Positions 43,664 through 52,611 of a DNA stretch of 64,000 nt are shown here, one piece after another. A program made the position numbers and the translations under genes. Under the pieces are notes generated by a model. That model ran no database searches, was not told the DNA's origin, and was given only the letters and a program-made list of their open reading frames with translations. The stretch comes from SZUA-430 sp044220975 (GTDB lineage: Bacteria; Pseudomonadota; Alphaproteobacteria; Micropepsales; Micropepsaceae), in the NCBI GenBank assembly GCA_044220975.1, contig JBGAPZ010000009.1, forward strand, positions 1-64,000, read 5' to 3'. How positions within the stretch are numbered: position 1 is the first letter of the stretch; the number at the start of each line of letters is the position of its first letter.

Positions 43664-44695
43664 GTGAAAGCACTCGTCAAATCCCGCGCCGAACCAGGCT
43701 TGTGGCTCGAAGACGTGCCGATGCCCACGATGGGCATCTCGGACGTCTTGATCCGCGTGCTCCGCACCGGCGTCTGCGGCACGGATTTGCACATCTACAA
43801 CTGGGACGATTGGGCGAAAAAAACGATCCCTGTGCCGCTGACCATCGGCCACGAATTCGTGGGCGTAATCGAAAAGGTCGGCTCCAACGTCACCGAATAC
43901 AAGCCGGGCGAAATCGTGTCCGGCGAAGGGCACATCGTCTGCGGCCGCTGCCGCAACTGCATGGCCGGCCGCTACCACATGTGCGCGAACACCAGCGGCA
44001 TCGGCGTCAACCGCAACGGCGCCTTCGCCGAATACATCACCATGCCGATGACGAACATCTGGCACCACCACGACGGCATCGACCTCGACGTCGCCTCGAT
44101 CTTCGACCCGTTCGGCAACGCCGTGCACACCGCGCTGCAGTTTCCGGTCCTGGGTGAAGACGTTCTGATCACGGGCGCAGGTCCGATCGGCATCATGGCG
44201 GCAGCCGTCGTGCGCCAAGCGGGCGCGCGCTACGTCGTGATCACCGACCTGAACGAGGGGCGCCTGGAGCTTGCGCGCAAAATGAAGGTCGACCTCGCGA
44301 TCAACGTGAAAGAAACGACCGTCGCCGACGCGCAGAAAAAGCTCGGTATGCGCGAAGGGTTCGACGTAGGCTTGGAAATGTCCGGCAACCCGCAAGCGTT
44401 CCGCGAAATGCTGAACAACATGTGCCACGGCGGCAAGATCGCAATGCTGGGCATCCCGTCGACCGACATGGCGATCGACTGGAACAAAGTCATCTTCAAC
44501 ATGCTGACGATCAAAGGGATCTACGGCCGCGAGATGTTCGAGACCTGGTACAAGATGTCGGTTCTGGTGCAATCGGGCCTCGACATCGGCCCGGTCGTCA
44601 CCCACCGCTTCGACTACAAGGATTTCGAGAAAGGCTTTGCCGCCGCAAAAACCGGAAGCTCCGGCAAAGTCGTCCTGAAGTGGAGCGACCTCTGA
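43664..44695 (+). CDS. tdh: L-threonine 3-dehydrogenase
   Basis: A 343-residue zinc alcohol dehydrogenase that oxidises threonine to 2-amino-3-oxobutanoate with NAD. The catalytic zinc ligands are Cys38, His63 and Glu64 (GVCGTDLHIY, TIGHEF). The structural zinc is held by Cys93, Cys96, Cys99 and Cys107. The NAD fold is GAGPIGIMAAAV. The length fits E. coli Tdh (341). It starts with GTG after AAAGGAG 10 bases upstream. Its stop shares one base with the kbl start, and the pair gives threonine to glycine plus acetyl-CoA. Confidence 0.96.
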   Translation: MKALVKSRAEPGLWLEDVPMPTMGISDVLIRVLRTGVCGTDLHIYNWDDWAKKTIPVPLTIGHEFVGVIEKVGSNVTEYKPGEIVSGEGHIVCGRCRNCMAGRYHMCANTSGIGVNRNGAFAEYITMPMTNIWHHHDGIDLDVASIFDPFGNAVHTALQFPVLGEDVLITGAGPIGIMAAAVVRQAGARYVVITDLNEGRLELARKMKVDLAINVKETTVADAQKKLGMREGFDVGLEMSGNPQAFREMLNNMCHGGKIAMLGIPSTDMAIDWNKVIFNMLTIKGIYGREMFETWYKMSVLVQSGLDIGPVVTHRFDYKDFEKGFAAAKTGSSGKVVLKWSDL

Positions 44696-45885
44696 TGTAC
44701 GGCGCGGTTCAGCAGCATCTGAAAAACACGCTGGCCGAAATCAAAGCCGCCGGTCTCGAAAAACCTGAGCGCGTGATCGCAACGCCCCAATCGGGCCGCA
44801 TCCGCGTCACCGGTGGGAAAGACGTCCTGAACCTCTGCGCCAACAACTACCTGGGCTTGGCCAGCCACCCCGCGATCGTCAAAGCAGCACACGAAGCGTT
44901 GGACCGTTGGGGTTACGGAATGGCTTCCGTCCGCTTCATCTGCGGCACACAAGAAATTCACAAGCAGCTCGAAGCGAAGATCAGCGAGTTCCTCGGCACC
45001 GAAGACACGATCCTCTACTCGTCCTGCTTCGACGCAAACGGCGGCCTATTCGAAACGATCTTGGGCGAAGAAGACGCCGTCATCTCCGACGAACTGAACC
45101 ACGCCAGCATCATCGACGGCATTCGCCTGTGTAAGGCGCAGCGCGCGCGCTACAAAAACGGCGACCTCGCCGACCTCGAAGCGAAACTGAAAGACGCGAG
45201 CACTGCCCGCTTCCGCATGATCGCGACCGACGGCGTCTTCTCGATGGACGGCTACTACGCAAAGCTGCCGGAAATCTGCGCGCTCGCAGAAAAATACAAC
45301 GCGCTTGTCATGGTCGACGACTCGCACGCCGTCGGCTTCACCGGAAAGCACGGCCGCGGCTGTCACGAACGCGCGAACGTCATCGAAAAGATCGACGTCA
45401 TCACCGGCACGCTGGGCAAAGCCTTGGGCGGCGCCAGCGGTGGCTACACGTCGGGCCGCAAGGAAATCATCGCCCTTCTGCGCCAACGCTCCAGGCCCTA
45501 TCTATTCTCGAACTCAATCCCGCCCGCCATTGCCGCCGCTTCAATCGCAGCCATCGACTTGCTCAAAAGCTCAAGCGCTCTGATCGACCGCCTAAACGAC
45601 AACACGAAATTCTTCCGCGCTGAAATGACGAAGGCAGGTTTCGATTTGGCGCCAGGCGAACACCCGATCGTTCCGATCATGATCGGCGACGCAGCGCTCG
45701 CCGCACGGTTCGCGGAAGCGATGCTGGAGAAGGGTGTCTATGTTATCGCGTTTTCCTATCCGGTAGTGCCGCAAGGCAAGGCGCGCATACGCACGCAGAT
45801 GTCCGCAGGCCTGACGCGCGCCGATCTAGAAATCGCGATCGCCAAGTTCACGGAGGCCGCCCGCGAGATGAACCTCATTCGCTAA
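44695..45885 (+). CDS. kbl: Glycine C-acetyltransferase (2-amino-3-ketobutyrate CoA ligase)
   Basis: A 396-residue PLP enzyme that cleaves 2-amino-3-oxobutanoate with CoA to glycine and acetyl-CoA. Family features are NNYLGLASHPAIVKAA, GTQEIHKQLEAKISEFLGTE, the Asp and His in VDDSHAVGFTGKHGRG, and the Schiff-base Lys242 in TGTLGKALGGASGG. Length agrees with E. coli Kbl (398). Its coupling to tdh supports this over the related ALA synthase or AONS. Its last 11 bases overlap the converging small exported gene. Confidence 0.96.
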   Translation: MYGAVQQHLKNTLAEIKAAGLEKPERVIATPQSGRIRVTGGKDVLNLCANNYLGLASHPAIVKAAHEALDRWGYGMASVRFICGTQEIHKQLEAKISEFLGTEDTILYSSCFDANGGLFETILGEEDAVISDELNHASIIDGIRLCKAQRARYKNGDLADLEAKLKDASTARFRMIATDGVFSMDGYYAKLPEICALAEKYNALVMVDDSHAVGFTGKHGRGCHERANVIEKIDVITGTLGKALGGASGGYTSGRKEIIALLRQRSRPYLFSNSIPPAIAAASIAAIDLLKSSSALIDRLNDNTKFFRAEMTKAGFDLAPGEHPIVPIMIGDAALAARFAEAMLEKGVYVIAFSYPVVPQGKARIRTQMSAGLTRADLEIAIAKFTEAAREMNLIR

Positions 45886-46078
45886 CGATGCGAACCTGAC
45901 GTGTCGGCTCGAAAGTCTGCGGATAGCCGGAAACAAACGTCTGCGAAACATCCAAGATTTCGCCGACCGCCCGTTGCCGCTCCGTGGCCGCCACAGGCGC
46001 CCAAGCCATAGCCGTCCCGGCCAATGCTTGCGCCAGAGTCGCAAGCGCCCCCGCCACCTTCCGCCGACAGTTCGCCAT
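45875..46078 (-). CDS. 67-residue exported protein of unknown function
   Basis: A small protein whose first ~30 residues look like a signal peptide (KVAGALATLAQALAGTAMAW) followed by APVAATERQRAVGEILDVSQ and a short tail ending QVRIVSE. The ATG at 46078 is preceded by a strong GGAGG about 6 bases away. That Shine-Dalgarno lies in the downstream arm of a long hairpin. Its end overlaps kbl convergently by 11 bases. No family recognised. Confidence 0.65.
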   Translation of the reverse strand: MANCRRKVAGALATLAQALAGTAMAWAPVAATERQRAVGEILDVSQTFVSGYPQTFEPTRQVRIVSE

Positions 46079-46083
46079 GAGCC

Positions 46084-46116
46084 CCTCCAAGGCGCGCTAA
46101 GGGGCGCCCTTGGAGG
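46084..46116 (-). promoter_or_regulatory. Long hairpin that hides a ribosome binding site (possible RNA switch or thermometer)
   Basis: Perfect 9-base arms at 46084-46092 and 46108-46116 (CCTCCAAGG / CCTTGGAGG), extended by four more pairs (46094-46097 with 46104-46107) past one bulged base, with a 6-base loop. In the leftward message the GGAGG of the small exported gene is fully paired with the upstream CCTCC, and the ATG follows five bases after the stem. This layout is that of a translation-blocking leader. On the other strand it could act as a kbl terminator, but no T run follows. Confidence 0.55.
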
Positions 46117-46209
46117 TAAAGCTAACCAAAACTGATTTCGATCGGGTTAGGCAAAAGTAACCATTCGGTTACGAGCGCGCTTCGGCATTTCGTACTAGGC
46201 TCAAGACCG

Positions 46210-48411
46210 ATGTCGGTACTCTTTGGAAATCGTGGCCCGCTTGGCGCTGCAGCCCTCCTTCTCGCGTTCGCGCTGACCAGCGTCGCGCCGGGCCGCACAG
46301 CTACGGCCCCCTCGATGCGCGAGGTCCAACGCCTTGAAGACCTCGCGCGCATCTGGATCTACGTCGACCTCTTCGATCCTTACTTGAATTCGAACGGCAC
46401 CGAGTGGGACCAAGCGCTCATCGAAGCGATCCCGGCAGTGCGCACTGCGGGCGATGCCTCCGCTCACATAGCCGCGCTGAACGCGATGTTGCGTCGAAGC
46501 GGCGATCCCTCAGCCCGCGTGCTCGAACCCGATGTCTCATCGCAGCCGTTGCCGCCGCCGCTGCGCCTGCAAAACGGCACATGGATCGCAGACTGCAGCG
46601 CCATGGCGCACGCCGTGTTGACCGGCGCCGCGCCGTTGCAGATAGCCGAAAACATTGCCGCGCATCCGACCGTCGTCGATTGCCGCACCTTTGCGGGCGA
46701 TGGTCCGGCACTCTATGCAGTCATCGCCGCGATCGCGCGCACGCGCACAAAGACACCGTTGCCCGCGGGCTCCGCGCTGGTACGCAGCTACAACGGATTC
46801 CCCTCCGAAGCCGGGACGTCGTCCGCCGGTTTCGCATCCGGATTCAGCCTTGTCACCAAAGGATGGATCGCGTCGGGTGCGACGGCACCAAGCAAGACGC
46901 CGCTCGTCTTCATCATCGACAGCATCGCAGGCCCCGCATTGCTGCCGGCGGTCGCGGCGCTCCAGTCCGCAGGTCAAGCGCGCATCGTTTCCGGCGGGCC
47001 CATCGGGGCAGGTATCGCGACGCTACGCACCCCGCGCGTTGCCGTGCAGATCAGCGAGGGGCTCTATACCTACCCGGCCGGCGCGGTTGGCTTTCGTCCC
47101 GACGCGACGGCGGTCGCGCCATCAACCGCACTGCGCACTGCGATCGCGGAACTGTCGGCAAGCCCCTCCGCAATCCTGCGCGAACCGGCCTTGCCGCCGC
47201 TGCAACGCCCCGCGCGACAGTACAAGAGTGCTGGCGTACCGCCGGCAGAACAACGGCTGCTTGCGCTCTTCCGCATATGGGGAACGATCAACTACTTCCA
47301 CCCCTATAAATCGCTGACCGACCGGCCATGGGACGCAGCCCTGACCGAGTTCATTCCCGTCATGCTTGCGGCCAACACGCGTGCCGCCTATGAGGCGGCG
47401 CTGCTGCGGCTCGCCGCGCGCACCCAAGACGGACACACGCGGATCGAAGGCTTGACCGAGGCACCGTTCGGCTTCGGCGCTGCTCGTCCAGGCATCCGCA
47501 CGCGCTTCGTCGAAGGACGATTGCTGATTGTGGGGATCGATGACCCCACCCTCGCATCGAAGTTGAGAATTGGCGACGAAATCGTATCGGTGGACAACAC
47601 ACCCATTGGCATTCTCGAACAGCGCTTGTTGCCGTTCGTTGCCGCCTCAACGCCACAAGCGTTCCGCGCCGCAATAGCAAGCAGTGTATTGACGGGATCA
47701 CCGGGCAGCATCGCGTCGCTTCTCGTGCGCAACGCCAGAGGCTCAGTGCGCACCGTGCGCGTCTCGCGTATCGGCGCCTCGTCACCACAATCCGATGGCG
47801 CATGGCGCGTCCTGCCTGGCAATGTCGGCTATATCGATCTCGAGCGGCTCGCGCCTGCGGATGCCGAGCGCGCGCTCGACGAACTTGCCGACGCAAAAGC
47901 GCTGATCTTCGATCTGCGGGGAACGCCGCAACGCACAGGCTGGGTCATCGGTGCACGCCTGGCGAAAGCGGACGCGCCATTCGCCGTGGCGAAGTTTCGC
48001 CGCGCGTCGTATCAAGGCCCGCCGAAAGGCGGCGCCGCGCAAACCCAATGGATCGCGCTCGATGATGTCCAGCGGCCAGCGCCGGTCAAACGTTACGCGG
48101 GTCGCGTGTTCGCGCTGATCGACGAACGAACCGCAAGCCAAGCAGAATACACCGCGCTGATCTTCAAAGCGGCGGCGAACGCCACGCTTGTCGGCTCAAC
48201 CTCAAACGGCACGATCGGCGACCTCACGGGTCTCCAATTGCCGGGCGGCTTTGTTCTGCGCTTCACCGGCCACGACGTACGCACGCCTGACGGCCACCGA
48301 CTCCAGCGTGCCGGCCTCAAACCCGACGTCGCGGTGAACCCGGGTCTAAGAGCGCTCCGCGCTGGCCGCGACGCGGTTCTCGAAAGAGCGCTCGACCTCG
48401 CACACAAATAG
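46210..48411 (+). CDS. Secreted S41-family peptidase with a degenerate N-terminal duplicate
   Basis: A 733-residue protein with an N-terminal signal (LGAAALLLAFALTSVAPGRT). The C-terminal part has a helical cap (349-409), a PDZ-like region (LRIGDEIVSVDNTPIGILEQ) and a tail-specific-protease core with the probable nucleophile Ser643 in DERTASQAEYTALIFKAA. The usual Lys in the following loop is missing (GSTSNGTIGD), as in S41 members using another base. Residues 41-300 repeat this plan without the PDZ part: the cap RLEDLARIWIYVDLFDPY (41-58) mirrors RLLALFRIWGTINYFHPY (349-366), and the core at ~231-300 lacks the serine. Substrate unknown. Confidence 0.82.
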   Translation: MSVLFGNRGPLGAAALLLAFALTSVAPGRTATAPSMREVQRLEDLARIWIYVDLFDPYLNSNGTEWDQALIEAIPAVRTAGDASAHIAALNAMLRRSGDPSARVLEPDVSSQPLPPPLRLQNGTWIADCSAMAHAVLTGAAPLQIAENIAAHPTVVDCRTFAGDGPALYAVIAAIARTRTKTPLPAGSALVRSYNGFPSEAGTSSAGFASGFSLVTKGWIASGATAPSKTPLVFIIDSIAGPALLPAVAALQSAGQARIVSGGPIGAGIATLRTPRVAVQISEGLYTYPAGAVGFRPDATAVAPSTALRTAIAELSASPSAILREPALPPLQRPARQYKSAGVPPAEQRLLALFRIWGTINYFHPYKSLTDRPWDAALTEFIPVMLAANTRAAYEAALLRLAARTQDGHTRIEGLTEAPFGFGAARPGIRTRFVEGRLLIVGIDDPTLASKLRIGDEIVSVDNTPIGILEQRLLPFVAASTPQAFRAAIASSVLTGSPGSIASLLVRNARGSVRTVRVSRIGASSPQSDGAWRVLPGNVGYIDLERLAPADAERALDELADAKALIFDLRGTPQRTGWVIGARLAKADAPFAVAKFRRASYQGPPKGGAAQTQWIALDDVQRPAPVKRYAGRVFALIDERTASQAEYTALIFKAAANATLVGSTSNGTIGDLTGLQLPGGFVLRFTGHDVRTPDGHRLQRAGLKPDVAVNPGLRALRAGRDAVLERALDLAHK

Positions 48412-48474
48412 GCGGGATTGCACCGTCGCGGCCAGTCGTGCGACGAACAAGCCGTTCAGCATTGAGGACGGCCG

Positions 48475-49026
48475 ATGGCCAAAATCTACAGCACAATCGA
48501 CGACAAACTCGCAGCCTTTATCGCGAAGCAGAAGATATTCTTCGTAGCGACGGCACCGCTATCGGCGGATGGGCACGTGAATTTGAGTCCTAAAGGCTAT
48601 GACGCCTTTCGCATTCTATCGCCTACGCGCGTTGCCTACGCCGATCTCGGCGGCTCCGGCATTGAAACCGTGGCGCATGCGCGCGAGAACGGCCGCATCA
48701 CGATCATGTTCTGTGCCTTCGATGGACCTGCGCTCATCTTGCGTCTCTATGGCAAGGCAACCGTCATGCAGTTCGACCAACCGGGTTTCGAAGCCGAGCT
48801 TGCGCACTACCCGGGCTTCGAACGCGCCCGAAACATAGTAACGGTTGATGTGGACCGCATCGCCGACAGTTGCGGTTGGGGCGTGCCGTTCTTCGACTTT
48901 AAGGGTGAGCGCGACCAACTCAAACGCGCGATCGACCACCGTACCCGCGAGGAATGGTCCGAACGCCGTTACGTTTCGAATGCCGCTAGCATCGACGGAC
49001 TGACGGGATTGGTTCGGCCGGACTAG
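48475..49026 (+). CDS. Pyridoxamine 5'-phosphate oxidase-like flavin-binding protein
   Basis: A 183-residue protein of the PNPOx-like split-barrel type. It begins MAKIYSTIDDKLAAFIAKQK, then IFFVATAPLSADGHVNLSPK with the FMN-phosphate contact region. RITIMFCAFDGPALILRLYG and a late RYVSNAASIDGLTGL are typical of the small unassigned branch of the family. True PdxH features at the C-terminus are absent, so it is not likely vitamin B6 synthesis. GAGGA lies 7 bases before ATG. Confidence 0.9.
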   Translation: MAKIYSTIDDKLAAFIAKQKIFFVATAPLSADGHVNLSPKGYDAFRILSPTRVAYADLGGSGIETVAHARENGRITIMFCAFDGPALILRLYGKATVMQFDQPGFEAELAHYPGFERARNIVTVDVDRIADSCGWGVPFFDFKGERDQLKRAIDHRTREEWSERRYVSNAASIDGLTGLVRPD

Positions 49027-49030
49027 ACCT

Positions 49031-49513
49031 TTAGTTCAAAATCACCGCCGGCGGCATCTTCTCGATTTCTTGCTTCGACGTCGAGACGATCAAAATCTTG
49101 CGGTCCGGCACATATGTGAACCGCGCCGCTGGAATGGAGACAAGGCGCTCGCCGCTGTTCAAGAAACCGCCGACCTCAACGACAATCGCAGTCGCCGTTC
49201 CGTCAGAGCCGGTCGCGACCGATCGCACTTCACCCACGGGCTCACCGGTAGACGATTTGACGGCCGCGGTCGCGAACTTCGCCTTGGCATCTGCAACCTT
49301 GTCGGCAGGCGTGCCGCTTGCGAGGTCTGCCGGCGTGATCGGCACGTTTTGTCCGACTGCTTGAGTGAGCTCCTGCTGGGACTCGCTGAGCGCTTGCTCG
49401 GTCGCGGTTGGCGTATCCGATTTCTCGTCGGCGGAAGGTGTGTTTGACGGACCGCACGCCGCGCATAGCAACATTCCACTGCACGACAACGCCAACGATA
49501 ACAGTCGCACCAT
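49031..49513 (-). CDS. Lipoprotein with PRC-barrel-like domain
   Basis: A 160-residue lipoprotein. MVRLLSLALSCSGMLLCAAC ends in the lipobox CAAC. After a polar linker, residues ~80-160 form a PRC-barrel-like beta domain (STGEPVGEVRSVATGSDGTA, VEVGGFLNSGERLVSIPAAR). GAGGG about 7 bases upstream supports ATG 49513 over the ATG two codons earlier. It converges on the preceding gene with 4 bases between stops. Function unknown. Confidence 0.8.
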   Translation of the reverse strand: MVRLLSLALSCSGMLLCAACGPSNTPSADEKSDTPTATEQALSESQQELTQAVGQNVPITPADLASGTPADKVADAKAKFATAAVKSSTGEPVGEVRSVATGSDGTATAIVVEVGGFLNSGERLVSIPAARFTYVPDRKILIVSTSKQEIEKMPPAVILN

Positions 49514-49645
49514 GTTCATGCCCTCTAGACTAGCGAACCGCCGGATGGCTTGCGCCCCGATCAATCAGCGCACGACGGGCGCTCTGCGATAAGAACGAGT
49601 TCGCTTGCTCTGGGTTCCCGCAATAGGGGCGGAACCCGCGGAGCC

Positions 49646-49963
49646 CTAAGCGCCGCCTGCGCCGAAAAGGCGCGAGAAGTTCCGGCCGAGCCGGTCGCGC
49701 AACGAAGAGAGTACGCCGACGTCTTCTTTCTTCGGTTCGCTGGGCGTCTCGCCAAGCTCCAGCAATGCATTCGACACCGCTTGCAGACGGTCGCGGTCGC
49801 CGCCAGCCATATTTTCGCTCGCCGCTTCTTGCATCCTTACTGCGTCGTAATGCCATTCGCGCAGGATGCGGACCTTCTCCTCGCGCGTCAGGCTTTGATC
49901 CGCCAAGACTTGCGCCGGATGGGTGTATGTCTCGCCTGATTCCATATCTTTCGTACCGGTCAT
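49646..49963 (-). CDS. Small soluble protein of unknown function
   Basis: A 105-residue polar protein beginning MTGTKDMESGETYTHPAQVL. The central part is a helix (TREEKVRILREWHYDAVRMQ) and the C-terminus is basic (SLRDRLGRNFSRLFGAGGA). A strong GGAGGGAA lies about 7 bases before the ATG. I recall similar short proteins scattered in alphaproteobacteria without a known function. It lies 132 bases upstream of the lipoprotein gene on the same strand. Confidence 0.75.
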   Translation of the reverse strand: MTGTKDMESGETYTHPAQVLADQSLTREEKVRILREWHYDAVRMQEAASENMAGGDRDRLQAVSNALLELGETPSEPKKEDVGVLSSLRDRLGRNFSRLFGAGGA

Positions 49964-50123
49964 GTTGTTCCCTCCAACAACGCCACTCCCGCCGCGTTCC
50001 ACGGTTTCCCGTTTCGAGCAGCGCCTAGACAAAACGTCCGACCCTCGATCAGGTTCCATTTTTCCGGAAAGCCGCAGAAACCTGCAAGTCGCGTACTCTG
50101 CAAGCGCAGCGTCGCTGAGCAGT

Positions 50124-50999
50124 TCAGATAGGCTCGCCCGCGCGGATCAAATGGCACACGAGCTCGTTAAGCGGCACTGCAATCCCGTGCTTCGCCGCTA
50201 GTCTGAGAACGACCTCATTTCGCGCCACCCACTCCGTCGGCCGTCCACTCAAACGATCGACGACGATCGATGGCGTATGCAAATGTGGCCCACGCGAGAT
50301 CATCGCATAAAGCCGCTCGCCGATATCTTCTGGAAGCATCGCTCCTTCCGCGCGCGCGACCGCAGCCACTTCAGCCGAAAGCGCGCGATACAGACGCGCG
50401 ATCCCTTCGTCTTGCAGCACATCGTTCCCGCGCCGCGTCAGCACGCCGATCCCGCCGCCGACCGCATTGAGCACAAGCTTCCCCCACGCCGACGTCAGCC
50501 AATCTTCGACAATCCGAACTTCCGCGAACGAGCCGTCGAACGAATGACGAAACCGCACGCTGGCCTCGCCAGGCGGCACGTCGAGCCGTGCAGGTCCCGT
50601 CACCACAGCAGCACCCGGTGCAGAACGATCGCTGGGGCACGCCACCATCGCAGGCACAATCTCCACACCTAGCGCCACGAGCGGCCGGACGCGCGCGATA
50701 TGCTCGACGCCGTTTTGCAGCACGGCAAGAACCGTCCCTTGCCCGCACAATGCCTTCAGCCAAGGTGCAGCCTCAACCGTTTGATGCGCCTTCGTCGCCA
50801 GCATCACGACAGGGAACGGCTTCGCCTCGCTCAGCGAAAGCGTCCGAACGGGCCCCTGCACCCGCCCGCCGGGATAGGTCACGTCGAGCGCAGCGAACGG
50901 CGTGCGTGCCGCGATCGAAATGGCATGTCCCGCTTGCAAAGCCGCCGCCGCAAACGCGCATCCGATTGCTCCCGGACCGATAACAGCGACGTCAGTCAT
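50124..50999 (-). CDS. 2-dehydropantoate 2-reductase (PanE/ApbA family)
   Basis: A 291-residue NADPH-dependent ketopantoate reductase family member. The N-terminal Rossmann motif is VAVIGPGAIGCAFAAAAL, followed by MLATKAHQTVEAAPWL with the catalytic Lys, LQNGVEH and the AWGKLVLNAVGGG block. The tail has HTPSIVVDRLSGRPTEW, with the substrate-binding Ser-x-x-x-D region, and GIAVPLNELV. It may make pantoate for coenzyme A or act on a related 2-oxo acid. GGGAG sits 8 bases before the ATG. Confidence 0.9.
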   Translation of the reverse strand: MTDVAVIGPGAIGCAFAAAALQAGHAISIAARTPFAALDVTYPGGRVQGPVRTLSLSEAKPFPVVMLATKAHQTVEAAPWLKALCGQGTVLAVLQNGVEHIARVRPLVALGVEIVPAMVACPSDRSAPGAAVVTGPARLDVPPGEASVRFRHSFDGSFAEVRIVEDWLTSAWGKLVLNAVGGGIGVLTRRGNDVLQDEGIARLYRALSAEVAAVARAEGAMLPEDIGERLYAMISRGPHLHTPSIVVDRLSGRPTEWVARNEVVLRLAAKHGIAVPLNELVCHLIRAGEPI

Positions 51000-51106
51000 G
51001 GCGACACTCCCAAGCGGTTTCGCGAAAAACGCGAGCGATGGATCATAGCTTGGCCAGAGTGTATGCCAATGGCGCTGATCCATTGTGCATCCGGGACGTC
51101 ACGCCA

Positions 51107-52549
51107 ATGCAAATCCTTAAGATAGTCGGCATCATCATTGCCGTGCTGATCGCGGCCGGTCTGGCACTCGCCTGGATGTTGCAGGCTCCAGCGCCCCTCC
51201 CTGCACCGGCGCGAGGCGGCACGTTCGATCATGTCACCATCATCCAACCGACCGAGAGCCGCCGCGAAAACCAAACGCTGAACGTCAACCGCGACGCGAT
51301 CGGAACGATCGACCCAAGTAACGGCGATCGCGGCCCCTATGCCGGCATGTACGTGTTGCCAGGCCTCATCAACATGCATGCGCATCATCCGCCACAATCG
51401 ATTCCGGTTGCGCGCGATCTCTTCCCGCTTCTGTTTCTAATGCACGGCGTCACAACCGTACGCGATGCCGGCGACGTTGACGGCAAAACGGTGGCCCCGC
51501 TCCGCAAATTGATCAACGGCGGCAAGATCGCGGGACCGCGCATCTTCGCCTGTGGCCCGTTCGTCGACGGACCCGATAAGACGTGGGAAAATACGCGCGT
51601 GGTGAGCGACGTCTCACAAGCCGAGGAAACCGTTCGACGGATCAAATCCGAAGGGTTCGACTGCATCAAACTCTACAACTCGCTTGCGCCCGATGTGCTT
51701 GCAGCTCTCGTCGCAAGCGCGAAGGCACAGAGTATGCCCACGATCGGGCATGTATCGCGCAACGTGCCCTACCCCGCCGGCATAGGCGACGTGCAGCACT
51801 TTACCGGCGCATCGTTCGCGCCGAACACTGACCGGCGCCATTTCCCGGAAGTGATGGACACGTGGGCGGTATTCGACGATGCGCAAATGGAGCGCACGGT
51901 GAAGGCAACGCTCGATGCGCGTACAGCGAACACGCCGACGCTGGTCACGCTCGCGAAAAGCGCTAACTACGGGCACTACGAGGACATGCGAAAATCGGCG
52001 GAAGCCGCACTCTTGCCGCGCTTTTTCGCCGATGTGATCTGGCACCCAACGAACGGGCTTCCCCGCGATGTCAGCCAAAAGAACTTGGCGCGGCTTCGCG
52101 TCGGCCTGGCCGCGGAAGAGCGCCTGGTCAAGCGTCTCCACGACGTCGGAGCGCCGCTTCACATCGGCACCGATACGATGACGGCGTTCGTGATCCCAGG
52201 TGCGGACGTGCAACAAGAAATGCGTCTTTTCGTCGACGCGGGCATCCCCATCGAACAAGTCTGGAAGATCGCAACCTCAGGCAACGGGGAATATCTGAAA
52301 CCGACGCTCGGCCGCCTCGATCCCGGCGCTCCGGCCGACTTTCTGATCTTCCGCAAAGACCCGACGAAGGACCTGGCGAACCTCGCAACCCTTGAGGCCG
52401 TCGTTGCCGATGGCCGCCTCTACACCAAAGCCGATCTCGCAAACCGTTTTGCGCGGCTAAAGGCTCAGTGGACGAACCCCATTGTCGACATCGCGATGGT
52501 GCAAGCCACAAGCTGGGCGATGGCACGGTTCAGGCAGGAGAGAAAATAG
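51107..52549 (+). CDS. Membrane-anchored amidohydrolase
   Basis: A 480-residue metal hydrolase with an N-terminal helix (LKIVGIIIAVLIAAGLALAW, about 4-23), so it is probably exported and anchored. The metal motif is YVLPGLINMHAHHPP (the His-x-His of the TIM barrel). Further ligands are the conserved KLYNS, IGHVS and HIGTDT. The closing LKPTLGRLDPGAPADFLIFR is typical of imidazolonepropionase/prolidase-like amidohydrolases. Substrate unknown. An upstream in-frame ATG at 51038 is possible but weaker. Confidence 0.9.
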   Translation: MQILKIVGIIIAVLIAAGLALAWMLQAPAPLPAPARGGTFDHVTIIQPTESRRENQTLNVNRDAIGTIDPSNGDRGPYAGMYVLPGLINMHAHHPPQSIPVARDLFPLLFLMHGVTTVRDAGDVDGKTVAPLRKLINGGKIAGPRIFACGPFVDGPDKTWENTRVVSDVSQAEETVRRIKSEGFDCIKLYNSLAPDVLAALVASAKAQSMPTIGHVSRNVPYPAGIGDVQHFTGASFAPNTDRRHFPEVMDTWAVFDDAQMERTVKATLDARTANTPTLVTLAKSANYGHYEDMRKSAEAALLPRFFADVIWHPTNGLPRDVSQKNLARLRVGLAAEERLVKRLHDVGAPLHIGTDTMTAFVIPGADVQQEMRLFVDAGIPIEQVWKIATSGNGEYLKPTLGRLDPGAPADFLIFRKDPTKDLANLATLEAVVADGRLYTKADLANRFARLKAQWTNPIVDIAMVQATSWAMARFRQERK

Positions 52550-52611
52550 CCGACAGAACCCAAGCCGAGGCCTATGGCGCCTCTTATCGACCTGCGACGC
52601 TACCCAGCCAA

